Source of the DNA: Lumnitzera littorea
Taxonomy: Eukaryota > Streptophyta > Magnoliopsida > Myrtales > Combretaceae
Direction: 5' to 3'
DNA length: 64,000 nucleotides
Assembly (NCBI GenBank): GCA_024138015.1
Contig: JAMXBB010000003.1
Span: 74,222,372 to 74,286,371 of the forward strand
A model generated the notes under the pieces. That model did no database searches, was not told the origin of the DNA, and was given only the letters and a program-made list of their open reading frames with translations. Position 1 is the first letter of the stretch. Each line of letters opens with the position of its first letter. Positions 9,754 to 21,448 of the stretch are shown piece after piece. The translations under genes were made by a program, and so were the position numbers.

Positions 9754-12725
9754 ATTATGGTTTTCTTGAAGCTAAGAACACTTGAAGTCTATCAAACAAC
9801 GATATGGCTCTATTTTGTCACTAGATGAGCCAAGTTCACACCCTTTCTACACAATATGCATTCTCCTCTAATATTCTCTTGGTGGCATAAGGAAAGTGAT
9901 CCTTGTTATGATATATTAGCAACTTTGCACCCTTAGAGAGTGGGGTAGGGGTAGGTTAGGTAAGTGTATTGTCTCCTAAGCACATCATAAGCCATTGCTA
10001 CTAAGTAAGAAGCCCTTACTAGCTCATACTAAGCAGTTGAGTAATAGAAAAATACTCCCTTGACTAGTGAAAGAGAGCCCAAGCAATGAATGGCAATCAT
10101 TGCTGCTTGAGAGCAACTAAATACTTCCTCAACAAGGATTGCTTAAACATCATCACTGGTAAGTAAGAGCTTTACTTTGATGCATGAGATGACATGAAGG
10201 ATTCCTTAGATTGTACGAGCTCACAAGCTTCATATTCATGAGAGTTTAAGAAGCTTTATAATGCTATAAGCTTAATGACAAATAAGAGGTTATGCTAACT
10301 CCAATTACATTATCTTTGCACCGTTGCTATATACGTGAATGCATCACCTCTTAAGTATATGTTAATTACACAAGTTCAAGCAGTTTATGTCACCAAGAGG
10401 CCCTTAAGTGGAGCTCACAAATGTAGAAGCCTAAAGATTGTTATATTGATTACTAGGTTAAGCCCATTGTTTATTTAGGCTAGACTCCCTAGGTTAGATA
10501 GTAGGCATTAGGAGTTTAGCTTATATTTGAAATGACTCAAGGAGCATTGATTTGGTAAGCTTGAAATAAGCAATGTTAGATCGGTCTATTTGCTTGCAAC
10601 CTCTAGTAGGTAAGCTCATATAGTAATGAAAAAAGCTACTGGCTTAGGCCAATTAGCAAGCTCTTCTAAGATAACCATATGAGCAAACTCCATCTCATCT
10701 GTTGAGCCTAGTTTTTCACCCTCCCGGTTCTTTTTATAAAATTAGGTCTTCTCTAAACCAATCAATACTAAACTCTACCCATTTAATATTGACCCTCGAT
10801 TAGGGTTTAAAGAAGACCATTTTTTCTAACTTGAAAAGATTTGGAGTCCCCAATCGACCAGAGTCGAGAAAGGGGGTTAAGTTGTAACCAAAGGGGTTAA
10901 GTTATAATCAATTGGGTAGATTGGTTATAACTTAGCTATCTGTCTATCGATTAAAAAAACAAATTATAAATATGGTTTTTTGAAAACTAAAGATTTGGAT
11001 TTGGGGGCTAATTAATTAAACCCTAAACAGGTACCACTTTTAATTTTTCGAATTTAATTTCGCTTTTCAAATATACCCTTTTTAATTACTAAAAAACATT
11101 TAATTATGATACATGTGACTAAATTGATTAATTTACATAAATATCTAAAAATGGAAAAAAATAAAACTTTTCATATTTTAAGTCGCTCTATACTTGTGTA
11201 TGAGTGCCTATGTACCTGCTATTCGAAATCAGACTTCCGTAGTTCGTTTAATAAAAATATAGTAGGTTGATTGATTTTAACTTTGGAAAAAATTGCCGAG
11301 TTTACATTTTTACCCATTTTGAGTTGATTTGAGAAAAGATTATTAAGGGGTCTTAAATTGGATTTTATTTTTGGAAAACCTAAAATGCCCTAGTTTAGAA
11401 AGGAAATATTTTATTTTTTATTTAAAAATTGATTTTCTAAGTGTCGAAAAGTAACTTTTCCATTTTTATTTTTATTATTTATTTATTTATTTTTTATTGT
11501 TAGTTAGCTCTTTTTTGTATGGTTTTTCTTTTGTTGAAATGTGAAAATAAAAAAAGACCAAAATAAAATGCTTCCTATTCTTTTTTTTTTTCTTTCTTCT
11601 CTTTCTTCTTTCTTCTTTTCTTTTTCCCTTTTTTTTTCTTTTTTTTCATTATTTTTTATTACATTTACATAAAATAAATAAATAAATAAAACAAAACAAG
11701 AAGAAAAAATAAATAAAAAAGAAATTGGGTGAAGGTAGTAGGATGCACAGGTTGGACTTGGGTTGCGGGTTGGGTTAGACTGTTGGACCGGGTCGTGGGT
11801 TAATCCTTTAGGTCGAGTCGGGTTGGATCTTGACTTCCTCTTCACCAACACCAGTGGGGTACGATTCAGCTCGATCTAGCCTCTAAATCAAAGGGGAAAG
11901 GGGGGTTTTTGTGTGTTTCTAATTGGGATTAGGAAGGGGGGGTGGTGTGGTATAGAGAAAATGCCGTGGTTAATGGAGCTCGTTTTTGGTGTTTTTGAAA
12001 GTAGTAGTTGGCAGTAAGGTTTGTTCCTCCGACGTAGTGACAGTTGGGCACGAATAGAGTGTTGGTTTGGGGATTTAAGGGTACGGGGAGAGTGGTTGTG
12101 ATGTTAGTTTGGGTTAAAGGATGTTGAGGGTGGTGGTTTGAAGAGAGAGAGGGGCGGCAGTCAGGGTTTGGTGGTAGCTACCTTGGTGGAGTTGCTAGGG
12201 GTTATGGTAGAGTTCGAAAGTAGCTAGGTTGGGGAGCCTAAGCCACGGGTAATCTTCCTAGAGTGGTGGCTTAACTTAGGTTGGAGTGAAGAGAGAGAAT
12301 CGAAGAGAGAGAGAGTGGGTTAGAGAGAGAAAGTGATCAGAAATGGATAGAGAGAGTGTGGGGATTGATTTTGTTCGTTGTGTGTGTCTATCTATGTCTT
12401 ATGATCATCAATTTATATACAAATCCAACCTAGAAACAAAGGAAAGTTGCAATCGGATTTAATGAGAAATGCTCGAAAACCTAGCTTTTTTCCGATTTTT
12501 GAATGTCGATTTGAATGTGCTTTTGGCTGAATTTAGACTTTTTCTTATCACCAATTCGAAGCATGCCATGTCTAGTGCGAGATTGATGCAAGAAACTATG
12601 AGCTTATGTGTGGAATTTGTGTAGAAATTGAAGCTAAAGTGGAGGGAGTAGGTTGTTGTTGAGAAGAAAAGAGGAGGAAAATTGGGAGAAAATGGGGGAA
12701 AACTGAGGGAAAGAAAGGGAAAGTA

Positions 12726-12910
12726 CTGACGTGGCACCATGTTAGCCAACTCGATAAACCTTGACCTATTAAGTGTCACACTTGACACGTAGTAGATGAT
12801 GTGGCTTGCCATGTAGCTGACACGTAGCACCACGTCAGCAAAGGCCATCCAATCCGATAATGCCATGTGTCAGGACACGTGCCACAATCAAATCCTGACA
12901 CGTGGCAGTC
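12726..12910 (-). promoter_or_regulatory. Cluster of ACGT-core motifs in LTR D
   Basis: Contains TGACGTGGC, TGACACGTAG, ACCACGTCAGC, GGACACGTGCC and TGACACGTGGCAG within about 185 bp. It is placed upstream of the LTR TATA box in the LTR's own orientation. Confidence 0.5.
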
Positions 12911-12964
12911 TCTGATGTGATTAAAAACAAAAAATTAAAAAAAAGGCCTCCTTACCGTTGCTAA

Positions 12965-13054
12965 GTTTTGAACCTAGGACCTTATACTTAATGCTAATAT
13001 TATACCCATATACTTAATGCTAATATTATACCCATATACTTAACCGTCAGGCTG
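12965..13054 (-). promoter_or_regulatory. tRNA-like A and B boxes in LTR D, spaced by a duplication
   Basis: On the reverse strand CAGCCTGACGGTTAAG (13039-13054) matches an A box and GGTTCAAAAC (12965-12974) a decayed B box. A 26-bp direct duplication (about 12984-13037, core CTTAATGCTAATATTATAC) lies between them and widens the spacing compared with LTR C. Confidence 0.5.
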
Positions 13055-13437
13055 TTGACTTGTGTCTTATCCATATGTGCGACTCATTCAGCTTGAGCTA
13101 GATTTAAATCTAAACCCAAGTTTAACAGCCTAACTCCTAAACCTAATTTAAAATTACAAATCTATTTTAATAAAATGTTATTTTCTAAAATCTTTTAGTT
13201 TTTCAATTTTTTGTATTATCATTATTATTATTATTATTTTATTTTTAAATTTCTTATTTTTTGTGTTTTTTCCTATTTTCTTATTTTTTTTATATTTTTC
13301 TAAAATTGCTATTTTTTCTTATTTATTTATTTATTTTTTGGACTTTCTTTAATTTTCTATTTTTTAAACTTTTCCTAATTTAGGACCCTATAACCTAATT
13401 TGAAAAATAAAAGGAGAGAAAAAATATGGTGTCTATT

Positions 13438-13566
13438 TATACTCTTTCACAAAAACAATCACTTACTTCAGCATTGAAGTGATTATGTCGAACTAGCCCT
13501 AGCACCACTTTAGCCTTTTGTTTGTACTTTTGCAAGATCAAAGCTCTACATTAAAATCACTTGACA
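13438..13566 (+). repeat. Truncated 5' LTR of element B
   Basis: Matches the last ~130 bp of the 3' LTR of B (30840-30976), including AATCACTTACTT, TTGCAAGATCAAAGCTCTAC and the terminal TGACA. The upstream three quarters are missing at the LTR D junction. Confidence 0.85.
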
Positions 13567-13571
13567 ACATT

Positions 13572-13580
13572 TGGCACCGT
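13572..13580 (+). other. Primer binding site of element B
   Basis: TGGCACCGT, five bases after the LTR end, resembles the TGGCGCCGT primer site common in Tat and Athila elements. Confidence 0.55.
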
Positions 13581-14760
13581 ATGGTTTTATATAACTTACC
13601 CACATGGCCAAAATAAGAATGATGAAAAGTGTAGGTGCTAGCTCTTCACCCTAACACCATTGAGGGGGAAGTAGGTATACTAATGAACAACGTTTGATTA
13701 AATTGGAGCAACTTTGCGTTGATTTATGCAAAGAAAATTAAGAGCTCAATAAGGAACATGGTGAGATCCTTAGTCTTCTCCATAAGGATGCTCAACTAGA
13801 CTAAAACTAGGGGTACAATGATAACAATGCCAAGAATTCTAATGATTCAGTTTATTTCCCCTGAATTGCCCAAGAAGCAAGTCGAAGTTACACTTAGACC
13901 TTTGACCCTTGCTCTTAGAAGGGGTGACAAAGATAAACAACCACAATAGGTGTACCATGCAGAACTGTCGCATGTCAACACCCATGCTTCAATGAGTAAA
14001 CAATTTCAAATAAATAGGAGTCCTTTTGTTCCAAAAATTTTTGAAGAAGTGATACGACGACACATTAAGTTACCGTAATTTGAGACTTACGATCTAACAA
14101 AGGATCTAGAAGGTCATCTTGATTACTATCGTATCTTGGCTAAGCTTCATGACCTGAGCGATGACATGGCTTATCCGGAATTCCCTTCAACCCTAAGGAA
14201 TGCGGTGAGTACATGGTTTAAACATTTGAAGCCAAACACAATTTCATGCTTTGAGGATTTAGTAGAAGTGTTCTTGCAGCACTTCTTCATAAGTAAGCTT
14301 CTAGTTAATGATTCTTCTATCCTTAACACCATAAAGCAAAGATTAGGTGAGTCTATTAGGGACTATTTGGCTCAGTTTATGGTTGGGATGGTCTAGATTC
14401 TAGAATTAGACATGATTGTTGCTCTCAATATGGTGATTGATGGAGTTAAACCTCACGAAGACTTTTTTAAGTCTCTCGCCAAAAACAAGCCAAAAACTTT
14501 CACCGAGTTTAAGGCAAAGGCTACATCCTATATTTGCCAAGAAGACACCATTAAAGCTTAGCATGAGGCCAACTACAACATAGGCTCAAAAGAGTGATAA
14601 CAAGAAGAACATGAAAGATCAACTTGGTGCATGTGATGATCAATGTTTTGGAGGAAATAGTAGTGAGAGAAAGGGGCTACGCATTTGAACTTATTTTGTT
14701 CATACCCTACTCAATCATCCAATTGTGAATATTTTTATGAAAGTATGCAAGCAAGGGTGG

Positions 14761-15120
14761 NNNNNNNNNNNNNNNNNNNNNNNNNNNNNNNNNNNNNNNN
14801 NNNNNNNNNNNNNNNNNNNNNNNNNNNNNNNNNNNNNNNNNNNNNNNNNNNNNNNNNNNNNNNNNNNNNNNNNNNNNNNNNNNNNNNNNNNNNNNNNNNN
14901 NNNNNNNNNNNNNNNNNNNNNNNNNNNNNNNNNNNNNNNNNNNNNNNNNNNNNNNNNNNNNNNNNNNNNNNNNNNNNNNNNNNNNNNNNNNNNNNNNNNN
15001 NNNNNNNNNNNNNNNNNNNNNNNNNNNNNNNNNNNNNNNNNNNNNNNNNNNNNNNNNNNNNNNNNNNNNNNNNNNNNNNNNNNNNNNNNNNNNNNNNNNN
15101 NNNNNNNNNNNNNNNNNNNN
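14761..15120. other. Assembly gap of 360 N
   Basis: Exactly 360 unknown bases. The 17 bases before it (14744-14760) and after it (15121-15137) are identical, suggesting overlapping contig ends. Translations across it mean nothing. Confidence 0.95.
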
Positions 15121-15220
15121 TATGCAAGCAAGGGTGGGGTAGGGGGGGGGGGGGGTGGTTGTGGGGGTGGTGGTGGGGAGGGTATGGGGTGGGGTGGGCC
15201 GTGGTGTTATAGTGGCCAGA
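15121..15220 (+). repeat. G-rich low-complexity tract
   Basis: Contains a run of 14 G (15142-15155) and many further GGG and GGGG groups. It could form G-quadruplexes and probably stopped the assembly at the adjacent gap. Confidence 0.8.
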
Positions 15221-15689
15221 AAGAATAAGAGGAAATCCTTCATGCATAAATTCTAATAAATATCATGATTTTCATCACGATAGAGGTCATAATATTGATG
15301 AGTGTGTTCAACTAAAAAACGCAATTGATGAAGTAATTCAATGAGGATATTTGAGCAAGTTCCTTGCCCATGACATTGAGAATATTAAATGGCCAACTCA
15401 AACATGACGTGATGAGTAAGAAAATATAACACGGCCTTCTTAAGCCGGAAGAGATGCGAGAGATGGAAGTAAAAACGGATCACCAAATGGTATAAAAAAA
15501 AAACTATTATTAGTAAACCTTTTGCCTTAAGTTGATCAAGCTCTTTAAGCTCATCTAACGCCATATATTATGTTTTTAATGTACAAGGCAAGAAGGTCAT
15601 GGTCAACAATTCCATTTCTCTCATGAAGAAGGATTTCGAAGGTGTTCAAAGGCCTACAATGATGCACTCGTAAACAATGTGAGAATTGC

Positions 15690-16180
15690 CAACTTCGACA
15701 TAAAAAAGATTTTAGTTGACACTAGGAGTTTGGTCGACATTATTTTCCAACACGCCTTTGATTAGATGAAGCCAAAGATCAAAGCATAGTTAAGATCATA
15801 CAATTATGATTTATACGCTTTTAATAATCAACTCATTTGAGTTACTGAAGTTATTTCTTTTCCTATTCAAATTGGAGATGATGAGCATTTAGCGGAGAAC
15901 AAAATGGAGTTCCTAGTTGTTGAGTGTTGGTTCCTGTATAATATGATCATGGGCCAACCATGTTAGCATCTACTTAGCATGGTTCCTTCAATCATGCATC
16001 TTATGATGAAATTTTCTACTCCTATTGGAGTCAGAGTATGCAAAGGGGACCAACAATTAGCCAGATGCCTATATATCTATTGTGTGAAGAAATTTTTCAA
16101 GTTGACACTGGTCTGCAATAAAAGTCGACCAGCATTGGGAATGCTAAGGAAGAGACAAAAGAAGTCCATCAAGAAATGAT
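15690..16180 (+). pseudogene. Protease remnant of element B
   Basis: An aspartic protease would cut the polyprotein. The active-site block reads ILVDTRS at about 15709-15730: the catalytic D is at 15718-15720 but the normally following G is R. Downstream are FPIQIGDDEH, LVVECW, NMIMGQP and then HLMMKFSTPIGVRVCKGDQQLAR, the order seen in Tat proteases. Several stops interrupt it. Confidence 0.75.
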
Positions 16181-16239
16181 CTTGGGAAGACCACAAAGAT
16201 GAGGAAGCCATTACTGACAAATATTTGTCAAAGTTTAAT

Positions 16240-17209
16240 TAACTTTCTACAAGATAATGCCAATGTATTCACTTAGTCTCCCTTAAATATGCTAGCCATC
16301 ACTAGAGAAGTAATAACACACATGCTTCAAATTGATCCTAATGTAAAGATAGTTTAGCAAAGGAAAAGGCATTTTACCCTTAAATGGTAGGTAGCTATTG
16401 AAGAAGGCATTCAGAAGATATTAAAGATCAGGTTCATAAGGGAAGAGCCTTATTCGACTTGGCTAGCCCATTGTGTATTAGTTAAGAAGTTGAACCACAA
16501 ATGACATATGTGAATAGACATTATGGATTTGAATAAGGCCTATCCCAAAGATTGTTTCTTCTTGTCGAGAATAGATAAGATGATTAAATTAACTATTGGA
16601 CATGTTTTACTTTCTTTCATGGATGCATTTTCTGGCTACAATCAAATTAAAATGTTGAAGGATGATGAAGTTCATACATCCTTTGTCATAAATTTAGGGA
16701 TGTATTGTTATATAGTGATGCCCTTAGGGCTAAAAAATGTTGACTCAACCTATCAAAGGTGTGTAACCAAGACGTTCAAGCCCTAAATCCATCGAAACAT
16801 CAAAGTTTATGTCAATGATATGATAGTGAAGAGTAAGATTGGAAGTTGGCATCTTACTGATCTTGAGGACACATTCAGTACCTTGAGGAGATACAACATG
16901 AAGCTAAACTCACAAAAGTGTGTTTTTAGTGCTACATTAGGAAAATTTTTGGGATATATGGTCAAGCAAACCCTAAGAAGATTGATGCTATTCGGAACAT
17001 GAAGTCTCCCAACACTATTAAGGAAGTTCAAGAGTTAATTGGGTAGATTGGCACTTTAAATATATTTGTGTTGAGAAGCTAGATAGATGTGTAGAATTTT
17101 TCAAAGTATTGAAGAACTTGAAGAAATTTTTATGGACTAATAAGTATGAAGCGGCATTTAACAAGATGAAAGAATTTCTCACATCACCTCCAATGCTTTC
17201 CATACCCAT
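16240..17209 (+). pseudogene. Reverse transcriptase remnant of element B
   Basis: Recognisable RT blocks run in order: GIQKILKIRFIREEPYSTWL, then MDLNKAYPKDCFFLSRIDKM, then SFMDAFSGYNQIKML, then MPLGLKNVDSTYQRC, then YVNDMIVKSK (16808-16831). The catalytic YVDD is YVND here, so one metal-binding aspartate is lost. The thumb and connection follow to KNLKKFLWTNKYEAAFNKM and PPMLSIPI, where element G begins. Stops and small frameshifts occur between the blocks. Confidence 0.85.
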
Positions 17210-18288
17210 TGATAGGACCCTAGATATCGACCTAATAATGTGTCAGGTTCTAGACTATATGGGAGGCTCGTTTGCTAGCTCCGTACGAATGGATGAGCTA
17301 TTTATAAGCTTTATCAGTACTCAACAACTTGTCTTACTTTGATGGGTTTGCCCTGCTATGCTGCATACACCCTACTTTGTCTTGTCCGAGCTCTCCCATA
17401 GACCTATCTATGAATTCTAACAATATCAGAAGATCCGACGTACTTTATAGGTTCTGTCCTGGCTTATTATTTATGTCCTGTTTCACCAGGCCTTCCTCAC
17501 TATACTAGTTATGTCCTGCCCTTCTAACTCGGTTAGGATAGTTTTGCTTAATTTAGTTGGTCAGTCCGAAATAAGTTGGCTACGTCCATATTAGAATAGC
17601 TTAGTCATGCAAGGTCAGCCACTATCATGTTATGTCGGCCTTGGATTGATCACCACCATGTCATATCGGCCTGGCCATTCACAGTTGGCCATTGTAATGT
17701 TAGTTTGGCCATAGACATGTCGGATTAGCCTAGGACAAGAAAAGTCGTCTAGAATCAGGTTCGCTTAGATCAAAGCTCCAAAGTCTCAAACATCTCTTTG
17801 GAATCAAATATCAACACTCACCCAAAAATCTCATTCGGCTATCTATTTTACTTATGTTATTTAGATTTCCCATTTCTTGATTTTTCCCTTAGTTATCCTT
17901 TATGTTTCATCTATAATTATTAGAATGCCACTAGGGCATCCTTTAGTTATTTTATTTGCAACTTTACCCCTTTGTATAGGGTTTTAGATGGACTTGACAT
18001 ATTAGTGAAATACCCTTGAGTCTTTTCCCTTAGAAAGCTCTTCTCTCACCCTTGTCAATCCCTTTAGCAAGGATTGTCGAGCAACCTAACCTTAGTATTT
18101 GTGCATCATATCGAGTGTTAGCTTAGGTCCGTATGTGGTTCTATGGTGCATCATATCCGTACAGTTAGTGTACTAGATTTGCTAAACCATCGACTGTCAT
18201 TTATCTTTTGGGCCATCTCACAGCCTAGACTCATTCATTGGTTCACATGTGATATTGGGTTCGTGTGTTTATCTGCGAATCTGTATCA
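17210..18288 (+). repeat. 5' LTR of element G
   Basis: 1,079 bp, from TGATAGGACCC to CTGTATCA. The end matches the end of H's LTR (ATATCA, then a few bases, then the primer site). An internal core near 17930-18080 (CCACTAGGGCATCCTTTA and TTTAGCAAGGATTGTCGA) also occurs in the solo LTR at 43809-45348. A 97-codon ORF here (18143-18436) overlaps the LTR end and primer site and is not a gene. Confidence 0.8.
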
Positions 18289-18291
18289 TCT

Positions 18292-18303
18292 TGCTATCAA
18301 AGC
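18292..18303 (+). other. Primer binding site of element G
   Basis: TGCTATCAAAGC, 10 of 12 matches to the initiator-Met site TGGTATCAGAGC. Confidence 0.65.
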
Positions 18304-19485
18304 ACGGTTTCGAAAGAGAGCATGTGAAATTGTTGCAAAGATTTGTTCGTATTTGCTGATTAGTGGCTGTAGTGTTCCTTTCGTAGATACTACAATTGGT
18401 TCAATTGGAGTAAGTTTTAAAAATCTTGAGCTATGAGTTAGAGATTTTTGGGTCAATAAGTTTAGTTCCTATTATGCTCTGTTGAACTTTGTTCTCCATC
18501 ATGAAAATAGAGGGTCGTCATTTATATGTACACCTGTGCATTTAAGTCGTATTGGGCATAGGTTGGAGTGACGTACTATTATAATGTTAGTGGTTGGAAA
18601 TTAGAGTTGTGCGAGTTTGTTATTGTATTGGTGAAGTGTATGACTGGATTACGTATGTTGGGATAGAGATTGTGTAAGGTTTTGAGTTACGTAACCATAG
18701 CTATGGGAATTATAGTGGATTCGAATTGGGTACCTTAAATTGAGAAGTTAGTGTTCGATTTTCTGGTAAATGTACTCAAATTCTATAGTTTAGGTCATTA
18801 AATTTAGATGGAGGGTCATTTAATGGGAATTTTTTGTGATTATCACAACAACAATTAGTGGAACGTATTGTGGCTATTCTTGTTGAAATCAAAGTTTTCG
18901 ACATTAATTTGCAGTATTTAGTAGTTATTAGCTGTAGAAGCTTTGTGGTTATAGCAGTAATAGGTGGTAGATTTTCTTAGGTGTTGTGCTAGACAATTTG
19001 GTATAGTGCTTGGTGCTGCTATCATGGGGATTGGCATAGTGCTTGGTGCTTAAAGTGTAAGTGTCTGAATTGAGTTGGTAAAGTGAGACCATTAGGTGTT
19101 GAGCTATTGCACTTTGGAGAAGTTATCTGAGTTGTTGTGTTGACTGAGAGTGCTGAATTGAAGAAGTACTAACACATCATTCTAATGAAGTACTACTCAA
19201 ATTGAGACCAACAAAAGGCGTACACATCCAAGTTGTTATTTCCATTAACTTGTCAAACTGGTTTGTAGTGTCTAAGCTCAGGCACCGAGTTGCTTCAACC
19301 TAATAGTTAAGCTAATTCTAGTATCCAAGTTAAGTTGAAGTGCTGAAATAAAGTAGAAGATCTGAGCTATGCAAGCATTTGAGTTATTGTGTTCTAGAAT
19401 CACCGAGTGTTGGATAACTCTAGTCATTGTCGACCAAAACTTCTTGTGAGTCGAGTTAGTTTATGAAGTGATACCTTCATTTAGC
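18304..19485. other. 5' leader of element G
   Basis: About 1.2 kb between primer site and gag start with no coding or repeat structure recognised. Confidence 0.5.
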
Positions 19486-20218
19486 ATGGCTTATAACGAT
19501 TGAGGAAGATACGGTTATAACTATAAATATGAAGATATAAGGTCAAGAATACCCATGTTTGATGGTTATAACCCCTAGATGAATACTTGGATTGGGAAAT
19601 CTGAGTCAATAAAGTCTTTGAAAAGTATTTATGCCCTGAATATGACAAGGAATATATCATAGAGGATCAACTTTAAGGCCTTGCTAGGACTTGGTGGAAG
19701 AATATATTAAGGCAAAGGATCCTTGGAGGGGCGAGTATTACATGGAGCTTAATGAACTTTGTAACGAGAGAAAAATTTGTACCCCCATCATATCAAGACG
19801 AGTTGTATGAGGAGCTATCTACCTTAAGGTAAGGACAAATGAGCGTTTAAGAATTTTCCGAAGAGTACAAGGCACTCTTGCGATGATGTGAATTGTATGA
19901 ATCTCTTTTATGTACTATCTCGCGATTCGTGAGAGGATTAAGTTTGGAGATTACCCAATGTGTTAACCCCTTAGGAGTAAGAAGATTAAATGAAGCTGTC
20001 CGACTAACTTTAAGAGAAGAATCTATCATTGGTGCCAACCATTATGATGTGCAAGAACAGCTAAAGGTTATACTTGAGAATCTTAGAGAGGAAATGAGAC
20101 AATGAAGGGATACTCGAATAGAGAAGATTGAAGAGAGAGAAGCCCAAGGAAAGGAAGCAAGAGAAGAAGAGGTAGAGGTTACCGGAGAGACGAGCAGTAG
20201 GACCAAGGAAGACTGAGC
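19486..20218 (+). pseudogene. Gag remnant of element G
   Basis: Starts at an ATG (19486) and shows the gag order: TWWKNILRQRILGGA, then FVPPSYQDELYEELSTLR, then EFSEEYKALLR, then ISRFVRGLSLEI, then LNEAVRLTLREE. This matches gag of chromoviruses related to element H. The best open part is 19893-20105. A charged helix follows (REAQGKEAREEEVEV). No zinc knuckle is seen before the H insertion at 20472. Stops and a frameshift near 19620 break it. Confidence 0.75.
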
Positions 20219-20471
20219 TAAATTAGGGTTAAAGCCCCTATATTCCAAAAGTGATTCCATTACCTACTATGAATGCCATAGATGGTTGCTCTAAGAATTA
20301 TTATGTTTGCCTTCCTTATATCGGAATCTTATGTCTTAGTCATTTGACAAGTTTACATGGTACTGATATGAGCAATTATAGCATAGCACTTATGAGCTAT
20401 TATCGACTGTTGATTGGAGTTTGTTAGGGTTGACGTGATGGATACATCTATTAGGGATATATCATGTTGAC

Positions 20472-21433
20472 TGATAGGGATCAAGGACCAAGCACTTGCT
20501 TTTGAACTTGAGCGCTTTCTCAGATGGTCCATCGAGCTGTCCGAGGTGAGTTAAGCACTGAAAAGCAGTGTTTACCTTAGTCTGATCCACCGAGCTACTT
20601 CACTCTCCACACCATCCGAGATGCAGTTGAGGTGATTAGTTGACATGTGGAGTCGATCCCTCAGCAACATCCCAATCTAAGTACCCATTTAAGAAAATAG
20701 CTATGTCCACAGTACCAAGGCTAAGCTAACAATTGCTAAGAGCTAAGCATTTGAGGCCGACTCGAATGGGAGTCATCTCTAAGCCAACCTATGACTGGCC
20801 CCAGCAGTCAAAGTGCCAAATTGTAAACGTTGAACAGACCTGATCAAAGGCCTAACCCTACTTGGCTTACAGTGTTATCAAGATCGTAGACTGAGAAAAC
20901 GTGCGTACATTGTCCTTTTTGACATTGAACGCGTGCGCATTATTCTTTCTAGCATCTATACTGTCCTTTTTGACAGATGATGTTCTTTTGTGCACGATTT
21001 CATGTTTCCCCTATAAATTATTCTCCTTTTGTTTTCCAAGAAGGGATCGATTTATGTAATTTAGATAAGAATTAGGTACTATAAATACTATAATAACCAT
21101 AGAACGAATCATATACATCAATACAGATAATACACTAAATTTCTTCTTATTTCCTCCTAAGCTAAGTGTCCTTCTACATACTCTTGAGCTACTCTTATCT
21201 AGCCCATTGAGTGTAGACTAGTGGCTAGTGACCTCTGGCTATACTTATGTATTATATCAAGTGTAACCCGAGCTCGTGTAAGGCATTGGTGTGTCATATC
21301 CATTATCAGTGCATGGGAACCTCTGCTTATCCCTCGACTATCATTTACTTTTCGAGCCATCTTGCGATTCAGACATACCCTTTTTTGTTACGCATGATAT
21401 TGGGTTTGTGTATTCATTCATGAATCCATATCA
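20472..21433 (+). repeat. 5' LTR of element H
   Basis: 962 bp, TGATAGGGATCAAGG to CCATATCA. Contains a TATA box CTATAAATTA near 21011-21020. Confidence 0.88.
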
Positions 21434-21436
21434 TCC

Positions 21437-21448
21437 TAGTATCAGAGC
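21437..21448 (+). other. Primer binding site of element H
   Basis: TAGTATCAGAGC, 11 of 12 matches to the initiator-Met site. Confidence 0.85.

Larger units (their letters stand above)
9129..9758 (+). mobile_element. TRIM element, complete, with ATTAT target duplication
   Basis: Two 181-bp direct repeats (9134-9314 and 9573-9753) begin TGTGAGA and end TTACA. By eye about 30 positions differ. A decayed primer site TGGTATTAAAGC (9317-9328, initiator-Met type) follows the first, and a purine-rich stretch (about 9530-9565) precedes the second. ATTAT flanks both ends (9129-9133, 9754-9758). At 620 bp with no coding capacity this is a terminal-repeat retrotransposon in miniature, dependent on enzymes made elsewhere. 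Confidence 0.9.
8973..10699. other. Host stretch around the TRIM
   Basis: Apart from the TRIM, no gene or named repeat is recognised. Part (about 9890-10260) is repetitive in character, with recurring AGTAAGAAGCCCTTACTAG-like phrases, and may be a decayed tandem region. Confidence 0.4.
10700..13437 (-). repeat. Reverse-oriented Tat/Ogre-like LTR D
   Basis: This 2.7-kb LTR is on the reverse strand relative to solo LTR C. On the plus strand it runs from TGTTGAGCC to GGTGTCTAT. Shared marks with C are the terminal GGCTCAACA/ATAGACACC ends, a TATATAAAT box (12412-12420), a GA-dinucleotide run near 12280-12340, an ACGT-motif cluster (12726-12910) and the tRNA-like pair. No matching 5-bp duplication is seen (TCATC on the left, about TATAC on the right), so it is not a clean solo LTR. 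The right edge directly abuts the truncated 5' LTR of element B. A 135-codon reverse ORF (12459-12866) inside it is low-complexity and not considered a gene. Confidence 0.8.
13620..15420 (+). pseudogene. Gag remnant of element B, with assembly gap
   Basis: Gag forms the particle that packages element RNA. The best block (14136-14396) carries the retrotransposon gag signature: FPSTLRNAVSTWFKHLKPN, then FLQHFF, then LGESIRDYLAQF. The frame continues through stops to about 14600 (KPHEDFFKSLAKNKPKTF, then EFKAKATSYI). After the N gap the text FHHDRGHNIDECVQLKNAI (about 15266-15330) matches the region that follows gag in Tat elements, holding an HGH...C group. Between 15121 and 15220 a G-rich, low-complexity stretch unlike the neighbouring coding DNA intervenes. 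Multiple stops (for example 14394-14396) make it non-functional. Confidence 0.8.

Noticed and set aside
11504..11851. 115-codon reverse ORF
   Set aside because: Arises from a T/C-rich tract (Lys/Glu-rich translation) inside LTR D.
12459..12866. 135-codon reverse ORF in LTR D
   Set aside because: Low-complexity Phe/Ser/Pro-rich text inside an LTR; no family motif and no counterpart in LTR C.
6266..13437. LTRs C and D as two ends of one inverted-repeat element
   Set aside because: C has its own perfect GTAGG duplication as a solo LTR, so C and D are separate insertions.
14685..15247. Several long ORFs on both strands across 14685-15247
   Set aside because: They consist mainly of unknown residues from the 360-N gap and G-rich sequence.
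18143..18436. 97-codon ORF across the end of G's 5' LTR
   Set aside because: Overlaps the LTR end and primer site; no motif.
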